Shown: piece after piece, positions 1-6,136 of the stretch
Position numbering within the stretch: the stretch's first letter is position 1
Layout: each line of letters begins with the position of its first letter
NCBI GenBank assembly: GCA_028290305.1
Contig: JAQGKC010000166.1
Location: 1-6,836, forward strand
Length of the DNA stretch: 6,836 nt
Reading direction: 5' to 3'
Source of the DNA: Bradyrhizobium sp.
GTDB taxonomy: Bacteria; Pseudomonadota; Alphaproteobacteria; Rhizobiales; Xanthobacteraceae
The notes under the pieces: model-generated
The model's input: the letters and a program-made list of their open reading frames with translations, nothing else
What the model was told of the DNA's origin: nothing
The model's database searches: none
Position numbers and translations under genes: made by a program

Positions 1-1940
1 TCCTCCTGTTCCAGCCCCTCTTCGATGTGCGGTTCCTCGAGGTACCAAGGAACATTGATCACGACCACTTGCGAGCCGCCGTATCGCAGCAAAGCGGCGC
101 GCACGCGGTGAGCTCGATGAGTGTGCAACAGATATTGCCACCAGTGCTCCTTTACGATTTCGGGTATCAGCACTGCGATCGGGCGTTCCGGATGCTGCTT
201 TTCTGTCTCTGAGACGAACTGAAGCAAGGGTCCCTCAATTCTTCGATAGCGCGCCTCCAGGAACACAAGCGCAGGCGGCCGGATTCCGGCCCTTCTCGCC
301 GGAGCCTCGACGTCCTCGGACCACTTTCGACGCAGATGCCCGCGCTGTTCGCGCACATCGGGGCCGCCGAGCTTTGTCAGGTGCACGGCAACAACATCCG
401 GCGACAGCCGCAGCGAGAACTGCAGAGCCCGGTCGGTCAATCGGTTCCATTTCTCGGTGACTACCAGGACAACGGGTGGGCGCGTATCCCTTAAATCCAA
501 GGGGCCGTCGTCACGCAGCTGGGCATCGAGTTCGACATAATATCGCTTTACCATCTTCAACAGGACAATCACGCACGGAATCACGAGCAAGGTGATCCAT
601 GCGCCCTCAGTGAATTTGGCAACGATGATGATTGCAAGTGCGATTCCGGTCGCCGCGGCGCCGATCGCGTTGATCAAGAGACCGGCCTGCTGCTCTCGAC
701 GATAGCTATCCGTCCTCGCGCATTTGAGCTCGCGCCGCCAGTGAACTACCATGCCAAGCTGGGACATGGTGAAGGTGAGAAAGGCGCCGATCGCGAACAA
801 GGGAATCAGGCGATCAGTGATGCCACGGAATGCAATCAGCAAAAGGCCAGCAGCGGCGGCGAGATAGAGAATGCCGACTGAGAACACCAGGCGTCGCCCG
901 ACTACCGCGAAGGGACGCGGCAAAAAATCATCTTGGGCGAGCAGGCGGCAAACTCGCGGGAAATCGACAAAACTGGTATTCGCGGACAGACAAAGGATGC
1001 ATAGCGCGCTAGCCATCGCGAGATAGTAGAAGATACCATGTCCGATCACCGCGCCCGCGATCTGCGACAACACGCTCTGATATCCGTCCTGCGTCTGATC
1101 CATAGCGCCGATGCCGTAGCCCCACACCAGAAAGGTGGTGCCAGCGAGAAGGATGCCGAGTATGGTGGAGATGGCTCCCAACGTCCGGTGCGCGCGCTGT
1201 ACCGCCGGCTCGCGGAATGCGCTCACGCCGTTGCTGACCGCCTCGATACCCGTCATGGCTGTACATCCCGCGGCGAACGACCGCAGCAACAACCAGATGC
1301 TGACCACCTCCCTCGCATCGGGCAGTGGAGTTGGCGGGACGACTGGCGGCGGCCGACCGCCGGCTGCGAGCGTTTTATGTACGCCGATCGCGAGGATCAG
1401 GATAAAGCTTATCGTGAAGAGATAGGTAGGAAGCGCCCACGCACGGCCCGCGTCCACGGTGCCGCGCAGGTTTAAGATGGTGACCAAGAATAGGATGAGC
1501 AGGCATAATGCCAACGTATATGGATGAAGGGACGGAACCACAGACGTGAGCGCTCCAACGCCAGCAGAGATGCCGACCGCCACATTGAGCACGTAATCGA
1601 TCATTAGCGCGGCGGCTGCCACCAGCCCGAGATTGGTGCCCAGGTTCAGCTTCGAAACGACATAGGCGCCCCCGTTGTTCGGATATGCGCGGATCGTCTG
1701 GCGGTAAGAGACATAGAGGATCGCCAAAAGCGCCAGGATCGGCAGCATTACCAGACCGATATACGCCGTTGCGATCGCGCCTAGCGGCATGAGCACAGTC
1801 ATTGCTGCCTCGGGCCCGTAGGACGAGGAACCAAGCCCATCCAAACCCATCGCGGGTACGCCCTCGAACGCGCCAATCTTACGCTCGATGTATTCCTCGT
1901 TGGCCAATCGGCGCCCGAACAGGAGTTTGAACAGCGACAT
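1..1940 (-). CDS. KimA/YdaO-like APC-superfamily permease with cytosolic C-terminal domain (3' end outside window)
   Basis: Reading the minus strand from ATG at 1940 gives 646 uninterrupted codons that run off the window edge, so the C-terminus is missing. About twelve hydrophobic segments fill residues 28-465. A soluble part of about 180 residues follows (from about 487, with V-V-L-V-V at 490-494), resembling the USP-like tail of KimA. Signatures seen are D34...SSSYGPE (38-44), AYPNNGGAYVVSK (85-97), IDYVLN (114-119) and TGIEAVSNGV (230-239). These align with B. subtilis KimA, a K+/H+ symporter whose K+ ligands, as I recall them, include D36, Y43, D117, T121, T230 and E233. Here D34, Y41, D115, T230 and E233 are kept, and T121 is Asn119. 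Potassium import is therefore plausible, but related proteins are usually annotated only as amino acid/APC permeases. ATG 1940 lacks a well-spaced Shine-Dalgarno; an in-frame GTG at 1964 directly follows a stop and is the only upstream alternative. The family is near certain, the substrate is not. Confidence 0.9.
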   Translation of the reverse strand, partial: MSLFKLLFGRRLANEEYIERKIGAFEGVPAMGLDGLGSSSYGPEAAMTVLMPLGAIATAYIGLVMLPILALLAILYVSYRQTIRAYPNNGGAYVVSKLNLGTNLGLVAAAALMIDYVLNVAVGISAGVGALTSVVPSLHPYTLALCLLILFLVTILNLRGTVDAGRAWALPTYLFTISFILILAIGVHKTLAAGGRPPPVVPPTPLPDAREVVSIWLLLRSFAAGCTAMTGIEAVSNGVSAFREPAVQRAHRTLGAISTILGILLAGTTFLVWGYGIGAMDQTQDGYQSVLSQIAGAVIGHGIFYYLAMASALCILCLSANTSFVDFPRVCRLLAQDDFLPRPFAVVGRRLVFSVGILYLAAAAGLLLIAFRGITDRLIPLFAIGAFLTFTMSQLGMVVHWRRELKCARTDSYRREQQAGLLINAIGAAATGIALAIIIVAKFTEGAWITLLVIPCVIVLLKMVKRYYVELDAQLRDDGPLDLRDTRPPVVLVVTEKWNRLTDRALQFSLRLSPDVVAVHLTKLGGPDVREQRGHLRRKWSEDVEAPARRAGIRPPALVFLEARYRRIEGPLLQFVSETEKQHPERPIAVLIPEIVKEHWWQYLLHTHRAHRVRAALLRYGGSQVVVINVPWYLEEPHIEEGLEQE

Positions 1941-1960
1941 TCGAGACCCGTTGCGCCGCT

Positions 1961-1980
1961 CCACCTAACAATGCAGGTGG
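1961..1980 (-). promoter_or_regulatory. Inverted repeat at the start of the APC permease
   Basis: Perfect 6-base arms CCACCT and AGGTGG flank an 8-base centre. On the permease message the 3' arm AGGTGG is the only Shine-Dalgarno-like run near the start. It lies 20 bases from ATG 1940 and overlaps GTG 1964. It could be a small 5' hairpin or an operator, but it may be chance. No T-tract follows. Confidence 0.2.
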
Positions 1981-2018
1981 GCGGACGTTTTGCTGATGGT
2001 TGTTCTCCTGACAATAAT

Positions 2019-2035
2019 CGGCGCCAGTAGCGCCG
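2019..2035 (-). other. Short GC-rich hairpin between LigD remnant and permease
   Basis: CGGCGC and GCGCCG form a 6-bp stem with a 5-base loop. On the minus strand it is followed by an AT-rich CGATTATTGTC rather than a clean U-run, so at best it is a weak terminator for the dead upstream region. The adjoining TTGT-N7-ACAA (2000-2014) is another loose inverted repeat in the presumed permease promoter region. Confidence 0.15.
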
Positions 2036-2111
2036 CCGGGGCATACGAGTAGGTGCTCGCGCCGCGAACGTTTCGTCCGGAAAACACCCGCTCCTGGAAT
2101 ACCACCTCTCG

Positions 2112-2425
2112 AACTGTTCGCATCGGTCGTAAGCGGGCCGGCAGCAACAGCCGCGTTATGGCCGACAGGCGATCATTGCGCAGATAGTCGAGGAAGGTCT
2201 TTCCGATATGCAATCGCCTCGACATGTTCAGCAGGAAGCGCTCGGGCTCCTGGTTCGCTATCTGCCGGCAACGGCTTACCTGAGCGTTTGCCGCAGTGGC
2301 CTTGCATAAGGTGCTCATGCGGTATCCTGAAGGGGCGGCCGTATTTCCCAAGCGGCGGCGATGACTTCCGAAAACTCAACGTTCGGCGCCCGATCGAGAT
2401 CGAACAGAACCCGGCCTGGCGTGTC
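2112..2425 (-). pseudogene. ligD: Remnant of a LigD-type polymerase/primase domain (DNA ligase D)
   Basis: Two blocks in different minus frames match consecutive parts of the LigD polymerase (PolDom) module used in bacterial Ku-dependent end joining. The upstream block (2419 to 2339) reads PGRVLFDLDRAPNVEFSEVI followed by AAAWEIR; its DLD is the metal-binding Asp-x-Asp of the polymerase. The downstream block (about 2267 to 2112) contains QIANQEPERFLLNMSRRLHI and then KTFLDYLRND, the conserved family sequence. Between them the part expected to carry the SxKTTGGKGLHV segment is gone and the frame changes. After DYLRND the expected TAVAPxSxRARPGAxV run has decayed to RLSAITRLLLPARLRPMRTV. The nuclease and ligase modules are not present in the window. 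The fragment cannot encode an active enzyme. It abuts the aldehyde dehydrogenase remnant upstream and ends near the permease promoter. Recognition rests on motif memory, but the two collinear blocks make it strong. Confidence 0.8.
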
Positions 2426-2492
2426 GTATGATCGGGCGCGTGGTTTTCCTGAATCGCCGGCTGCGGATAGGGCGTTCATGCACGAAGCCCTT

Positions 2493-2930
2493 TTACGACC
2501 ACGGACCCTGGACAGCGCTGGCATTCCAAGGAAGGCCCCGCGGCGTGTGTTGCGCGGTCAACCATTGATCCGTCGTGAAAGCCTCGATCGCCCAGCGCCC
2601 GTTTAGCCGGCCAATGCCGGAGTTCTTCCGTCCGCCAAACGGACGGGTTGGAAGATCGATCACCGGCTGATCGTTGACATGAGCCATGCCGACCTTCATC
2701 CGCTCGGCAAAATGCAAACAGCGATGCAGATCGCGCGTGAAAACGGCACCGGAAAGTCGGAATCTCGTATCGTTAGCGACAGCCAGCACTTCTTCTGGGC
2801 CATTAACGCGGAGGATCGGCGCGACTGGGCCGAAGACTTCTTCCGCTGCGAGCTCCATGTTGCTGGTGACATTTACGAAGACGTGGGGCGGCAGCACCAG
2901 TCCCTGCGATTCGCCTCCAAGTAGTTGCTT
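2493..2930 (-). pseudogene. C-terminal fragment of an NAD(P)-dependent aldehyde dehydrogenase
   Basis: The frame reads KQLLGGESQGLVLPPHVFVN, then an EEVFGPVAPILRV block, SGAVFTRDL, GMAHVNDQPV, FGGRKNSGIGR and WAIEAFTTDQW, ending at a stop at 2493-2495. EEVFGP carries the conserved Glu that contacts the nicotinamide ribose, and FGG..NSG is the C-terminal family signature. The style (GMAHVNDQPVIDLP) is like benzaldehyde/vanillin-type dehydrogenases. About the first two thirds of a roughly 480-residue enzyme are absent, including the Rossmann domain, the general-base Glu and the catalytic Cys, so this cannot be active. The usual FGGEKNSG has Arg in place of Glu. The last ten residues after HTPRGLPW do not look like the family end, suggesting the stop was also lost or moved. 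The 5' edge is a fusion with the dehydrogenase fragment described next. A TAA lies in this frame just upstream of the junction (near 2970). GTG 2897 is the first possible internal start. Confidence 0.9.
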
Positions 2931-3226
2931 GGGCGCGATGCTGATCGTGCTCGTGGAGATGTGGATTCGTTACGGCCAAGTGCGGAAAGCGCGCCATCGT
3001 TGCCGAAGACGACGCTCTCGACCGCCGCTTCATCGCTCAGCATCGTGATAAGCAAATCGCCGTGGCAAGCATCGGCGTCCCGCTCTGTGAGCTGCGCGCC
3101 ATTCGATGCCAGTGCTTCCGCCTTGCTGCGCGTGCGATTGTAGACGGTGACGCGATGGCCCGCTTTGAGCAGGTTCAGCGCCATCGGCGCACCCATGTGA
3201 CCGAGCCCGATAAGACCGACGTCCAT
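2931..3226 (-). pseudogene. N-terminal fragment of a 3-hydroxyisobutyrate dehydrogenase-like (6PGDH superfamily) gene, fused to the aldehyde dehydrogenase remnant
   Basis: From ATG 3226 the protein begins MDVGLIGLGHMGAPMALNLL, a classic GxGxMGxxxA dinucleotide fold, followed by HRVTVYNRT, whose Asn-Arg-Thr after the second strand suggests NADP preference. It continues through LLITMLSDEAAVESVVFG to about residue 86. Near 2966-2970 one base appears to be missing: shifting frame restores IHISTSTISIA, the substrate-loop motif of the family (usually HxSxSTIS). Right after ISIA, at about 2931-2936, the sequence switches to aldehyde dehydrogenase (KQLLGGE). The catalytic Lys and the whole C-terminal helical domain (about 190 residues) are missing. 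Without correction the frame ends at 2873 after 117 codons. The start is well supported: GAGAGG lies 8 bases upstream, and a FNR-type box sits at 3283-3296. So an intact promoter and start precede a dead chimera. Confidence 0.88.
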
Positions 3227-3541
3227 CTCTCGATCCTCTCAGAGACAAACTGAATGCTAGCGCGGGAGCACCGATTCTGGCCTTGACTGGCGTCAACTTT
3301 CTAATGCCTTTGTCTCGACATGTCAGAAAAGCCGTCCACGAGGACAAGTGTCCTATCCCGGTGAGCATCTGTTATCGACTGCGAACTCTGGAGTCCGTCA
3401 TTCCACTAAGGAGGCCCACACAAATCGAAGCGACCCTAGTTACCGTAGATGAAGGTCGAGCAGCGTCTCACCACCCAACCGAGGCGAGCCACCGGACCGT
3501 CCGTGTCAATCCGGCACCGCCTCAGCTTGCGCCGCTAGTTC
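3227..3541. other. Noncoding stretch between GH15 stub and chimeric dehydrogenase pseudogene
   Basis: Besides the FNR-type box at 3283-3296 and the presumed -10, I recognise no gene in this 315-base stretch in any frame. A TAAGGAGG run at 3407-3414 (plus) resembles a Shine-Dalgarno, but no start codon follows at useful spacing. It probably contains decayed sequence from the lost remainder of the GH15 gene and what lay beyond it. Confidence 0.5.
3283..3296 (-). promoter_or_regulatory. CRP/FNR-family (FixK-like) box upstream of the chimeric dehydrogenase gene
   Basis: On the minus strand this reads TTGACGCCAGTCAA, matching TTGA-N6-TCAA, within the FixK2 consensus TTG(A/C)-N6-(T/G)CAA, and with 5-base perfect arms TTGAC/GTCAA. 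Downstream, TAGCAT at 3259-3254 matches four of six -10 positions. If used, transcription would start near 3247, with the box centre at about -42.5, close to the -41.5 arrangement of class II FNR/FixK activation. The ATG at 3226 follows 20 bases later. Which protein binds here is unknown. Confidence 0.5.
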
Positions 3542-3655
3542 GCCAAGCAGAGGGGCGAAGCAGGCAGCAGAGACAAATGTTGGCCAGCACAGCCAATCGA
3601 TCGAACCATTGCGGCCGACCAAGGCTACTGTCCTACAGCCGCCGATCGATCGGCG
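3542..3655 (-). pseudogene. N-terminal stub of a GH15 (glucoamylase/trehalase-like) gene
   Basis: A minus-strand frame reads SIGGCRTVALVGRNGSIDWL followed by CWPTFVSAACFAPLLG. This is the characteristic opening of bacterial GH15 proteins (typically IGDCxTAALVGRDGSIDWLCWPRFDSxACFAxLLG). Homology stops abruptly after LLG, and a stop at 3506-3508 closes the frame, so only about 36 of roughly 600 residues survive and both catalytic Glu residues are absent. The start is damaged too: the usual M..IEDYALIGD lead is replaced by an unrelated extension overlapping the zwf end. It follows zwf on the same strand with almost no gap, as in rhizobial clusters where zwf and a GH15 gene sit in one operon. This implies loss of the distal operon gene by deletion. 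Confidence 0.8.
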
Positions 3656-3657
3656 GC
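3638..3657. repeat. Perfect 20-bp palindrome just after zwf
   Basis: GCCGCCGATCGATCGGCGGC equals its own reverse complement. It starts 24 bases past the zwf stop. Transcribed, it could fold as a GC-rich hairpin that might stabilise the zwf 3' end, but no U-run follows. Its right half coincides with the former GH15 codons for the ISIG/LIGD segment, so it may be a by-product of decay there. Confidence 0.5.
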
Positions 3658-3681
3658 GCTCTAGCACGCAAGCGCATCGCG

Positions 3682-5193
3682 TCAGAGCTTCCGCCAACTC
3701 CGGCCATCGCGCCTCAACAATTCGAACGCGCCCGATGGGCCCTCACTGCCGGCAGGATACAATTCCAGTCCCTTCGCGCCCGCTTTTTTCCAGGTATCAA
3801 GGAAAGGCTGCACCACCCGCCAGCCGGCCTCCACGTCGTCGGCACGTTGAAACAGAATGTTGTCGCCGATCATGCAGTCATAGATCAGCGTCTCATAGCC
3901 GGTCGCCGGTTCGGACTTGAAGTAATCCTTGTAGTGGAACTTCATCTGGACGCCGCCGATTCTGATCGTAGGTCCTGGCACTTTCGTGTTGAACTGCAGC
4001 GTGATGCCCTCAGTGGGATCGATGCCGATGACAAGGTAGTTCTCTGCCAACTGCTCGACCGGCGTGCACCGAAACATCGCAAACGGTGCCTCGCGGAACT
4101 TGATTGCCACTTCCGTGCGCTTCGTGGCGAGCGCCTTGCCGGTACGCAGATAGAAGGGAACGCCCGCCCAGCGCCAGTTATCGATGTCCAGTTTCATCGC
4201 AACGTAAGTCTCGGTGGTGCTGTCCGGCCTGACATCCGGGGTCTTACGGTAATCTGGAATCTCGGTGTCGCCGATCTTCCCGGCAGTATACTGGCCCCGT
4301 ACGGCGTTTTTCATGGCCAGCTCTTCGCTCGGGATCTGGATCGCCTCCAGCACCTCGCCTTTCTCCGAACGCACGCTATGGGCATCGAAACGCGTTGGCG
4401 GCTCCATCGCGATCAGTGAGAGGAGCTGAAACAGATGGTTCGGCACCATGTCCCGCAGCGCCCCCGTTTCGTCATAAAAGCTGCCTCGGTGAGCGACGAC
4501 GGGGAGCTTCTCCTCGACTGTGATCTGCACATGGTCGATATGATGTCGATTCCAGATCGGTTCGAACATCCCGTTGGCGAAGCGCAACACCAGGATGTTC
4601 TGGACCGTCTCCTTGCCGAGATAGTGATCGATCCGGTAGATCTGGTGTTCGTCGAGAATGCTCAAGAGCTCCGCGTTGAGGGCGCGCGCTGAGGCAAGAT
4701 CAGTCCCGAACGGCTTTTCGACCACCAGCCGTCTCCAGGCGCCGTGATCTTCTTTCAACAAGCCGACGCGGCCGAGCTGGCGCGCGATCGGCGCGAAAGC
4801 ACCAGGCGGTGTCGCCAAATAAAAAAGCCGATTGCCGCGGGTGTTGCGTGCGCCTTCCAGTTTCTCAAGCCGATCTTTCAGTCGGTCAAACGAAGATGGC
4901 TCGCTTGAATCGGCTTCCGCGCAGGTGATGCATTCGAGCAGCCGGTTCGCGATCTCGTCGTCCACGGCGCGCGTCGCGAACTGGCGCAGACCCTTCATCA
5001 GGTTGTCGCGCAGCGCATCGTCCGACATGCCGCGCCTTGCAACGCCGACCACGCAGAACGGCTCGGGCAGCAGCTCGGTGGCCGCCAGATTGTAGAGGGA
5101 CGGAATCACAAGCCGGTGAGTCAGATCACCCGTAACGCCGAAGACTATAAAGGCGCAGGGTGGCGGCTTCCGATAGGATTGGAAATCTATCAC
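3682..5193 (-). CDS. zwf: Glucose-6-phosphate 1-dehydrogenase
   Basis: A cytosolic enzyme that oxidises glucose 6-phosphate to 6-phosphogluconolactone with NADP+ (or NAD+), the first step of the oxidative pentose-phosphate and Entner-Doudoroff pathways. The 503 residues match the family length. Seen: nucleotide-binding GVTGDLTHR (19-27, the GASGDLxxR motif), VVEKPFG (157-163), active-site RIDHYLGKE (187-195, substrate-binding His190-Tyr191 and Lys194), and NHLFQ (252-256), whose His253 corresponds to the catalytic His240 of the Leuconostoc enzyme. The C-terminal domain is complete through ILFQRADDVEAGW. The start is GTG, directed by a weak AAGG 9 bases upstream; an in-frame TAG just upstream (5206-5208) excludes a longer form. 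The GTG shares GTGA with the end of a 12-codon ORF (see separate entry). The GH15 stub follows on the same strand. No frameshift or missing key residue is seen, so this is the one clearly functional metabolic gene among remnants. Confidence 0.97.
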   Translation of the reverse strand: MIDFQSYRKPPPCAFIVFGVTGDLTHRLVIPSLYNLAATELLPEPFCVVGVARRGMSDDALRDNLMKGLRQFATRAVDDEIANRLLECITCAEADSSEPSSFDRLKDRLEKLEGARNTRGNRLFYLATPPGAFAPIARQLGRVGLLKEDHGAWRRLVVEKPFGTDLASARALNAELLSILDEHQIYRIDHYLGKETVQNILVLRFANGMFEPIWNRHHIDHVQITVEEKLPVVAHRGSFYDETGALRDMVPNHLFQLLSLIAMEPPTRFDAHSVRSEKGEVLEAIQIPSEELAMKNAVRGQYTAGKIGDTEIPDYRKTPDVRPDSTTETYVAMKLDIDNWRWAGVPFYLRTGKALATKRTEVAIKFREAPFAMFRCTPVEQLAENYLVIGIDPTEGITLQFNTKVPGPTIRIGGVQMKFHYKDYFKSEPATGYETLIYDCMIGDNILFQRADDVEAGWRVVQPFLDTWKKAGAKGLELYPAGSEGPSGAFELLRRDGRSWRKL

Positions 5194-5228
5194 AAGGAAG
5201 AGCCTTGGCTAAGTGATATTGGACGCAT
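5190..5228 (-). other. Possible 12-codon leader ORF overlapping the zwf start
   Basis: ATG at 5228 begins MRPISLSQGSSL and its TGA overlaps the zwf GTG as GTGA, the arrangement typical of translational coupling. It has no obvious Shine-Dalgarno and no regulatory codon run, so it may be chance. It is listed because zwf itself has only a weak ribosome binding site. Confidence 0.15.
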
Positions 5229-5697
5229 TTTGCCGTGGCGGCTCGAGCTCCTGCGGCTCCATTTGGCCGCTAACGCCAGCGCGCACCCGATAGAAGTTTT
5301 TCCGCCAAACTATGTTCCTTCGGTGAGCGTAAGCACCAAACCGCGTCCACTTCTGAAGAAGTAGGTTCCTGTTAAATGAGAGGCTGTTCCGGGGATAGAC
5401 AACGGTTTTGAAGCTGCTCCGAGGCGTCCGCCGAGCGGAAAACTAGTTATCCGCCGGATCCCGAGTTTCTGATCACGATGTCCTGCCACATCGGCTTCCG
5501 CAACGGCAAAATAATGTTGGCGTCTTTTGCCTTTAGCTCTGTTGTAATGATCACAAGTTGTCCTAGGAAATTTTGCTGATGTTGACGATCGTCAACGCGC
5601 TTTATGCTTCTCGCTGCCATCAATGCAGCTTAATCACGCTGTTGGCGCGACGTGTTACCCGACAGCGCTTGACCCCCAATCAAAATTGGAGATCGTC
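5194..5697. other. 504-base divergent intergenic region between zwf and the secreted-protein gene
   Basis: I see no recognisable protein in any frame. It must hold the zwf promoter (minus) and the promoter of the 5698 gene (plus). Contents: the possible leader ORF at 5190-5228; an inverted repeat ACTTCT-GA-AGAAGT at 5349-5362, 156 bases upstream of zwf; a small TCCGC-CGA-GCGGA hairpin at 5427-5439; and the 16-base palindrome at 5581-5596. The part from about 5480 to 5580 is more AT-rich than the surroundings. I could not identify confident -35/-10 elements for zwf, nor a GGAAC-N16/17-CGTT (EcfG-type) promoter. Confidence 0.5.
5581..5596 (+). promoter_or_regulatory. Perfect 16-bp palindrome, FNR/FixK-like box upstream of the secreted-protein gene
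   Basis: GTTGACGATCGTCAAC is its own reverse complement; the core TTGACGATCGTCAA (5582-5595) fits TTG(A/C)-N6-(T/G)CAA. It has the same TTGAC/GTCAA arms as the site at 3283-3296. TTGACG could also serve as a -35 with TATGCT (5603-5608) as -10 at a short 15-base spacing, in which case a bound protein would repress. With class II activation the start would be near 5630, where the -10 (around CATCAA, 5618) is poor. The gene's ATG lies 102 bases downstream. Confidence 0.5.
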
Positions 5698-6117
5698 ATG
5701 AGCAGACTTATTCGCGCAAGCGCGATCACCCTTGCGATTTTCGGCAACATCGGCCTCGCCTCCGCCCAAAACACCCCCGGCTCCGGTCAAGCCGAACTGA
5801 ACCCAACGCAGCAACGGATGGTGAGTCAGGGCCTTGCCAGTTCACAGTCACAGTCGGCGCCGGCTTCGCAACCGCAAGTCGGAGACAAGGTTCCGGATTC
5901 CATGGCCGCGCAATCCGTTCCCAGCGCTGTCAGCGACCAGATCCCCGAGGTCAAGAACCTCCTGTTCGTGAAGTTTCCGGATCGCATCCTCTTGATCGAT
6001 CCGGACACAAAACTAGTGCACGAAATCGTAATGGACTCGAGTTCGGATTCGACCACAACCGGGTCGACTGCCAATAGCTCCGCCCGACCTTCGTCCACCA
6101 GTTCCGGCAAGCAATAG
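5698..6117 (+). CDS. Small exported Ser/Gln-rich protein with DUF1236-like C-terminal motif
   Basis: 139 residues. I chose ATG 5698 over the in-frame ATG 5623 because GGAG lies 6-7 bases upstream and because it places a signal peptide at the very N-terminus: basic MSRLIR, a hydrophobic stretch 8-21 and ASA|Q, predicting cleavage after Ala23. The mature part has a low-complexity Gln/Ser/Pro region (about 24-62), then VPDSMAAQSVPSAV, a compact block PEVKNLLFVKFPDRILLIDP (84-102) with DTKLVHEIV, and a Ser/Thr-rich tail (114-139). The block resembles the end of DUF1236-type periplasmic proteins of rhizobia (..hVxhxdRhhLIDPxTrxVhxIh), but the match is short. The function is unknown; a periplasmic location is inferred. 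It has its own upstream region with a FNR-like palindrome and stands alone, facing a possible convergent ORF. Confidence 0.85.
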   Translation: MSRLIRASAITLAIFGNIGLASAQNTPGSGQAELNPTQQRMVSQGLASSQSQSAPASQPQVGDKVPDSMAAQSVPSAVSDQIPEVKNLLFVKFPDRILLIDPDTKLVHEIVMDSSSDSTTTGSTANSSARPSSTSSGKQ

Positions 6118-6136
6118 ATCGCGCTAAGACGAACAC

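Noticed and set aside
1038..1475. Plus-strand ORF of 145 codons
   Set aside because: It lies wholly antisense to the unbroken permease frame and is Arg/His-rich without domains.
2940..2975. Programmed frameshift joining the two dehydrogenase parts
   Set aside because: No slippery heptamer or following pseudoknot is seen, and both halves lack catalytic residues, so a decay mutation is more likely.
3283..4419. Long plus-strand ORF of 378 codons
   Set aside because: It is mostly antisense to zwf, has a TTG start lying inside the FNR-type box, and the protein has no recognisable domain; it is a shadow of a GC-rich gene.
5623..5697. Upstream in-frame start for the secreted protein
   Set aside because: It would bury the signal peptide behind 25 residues and lacks a ribosome binding site; ATG 5698 has GGAG at proper spacing.
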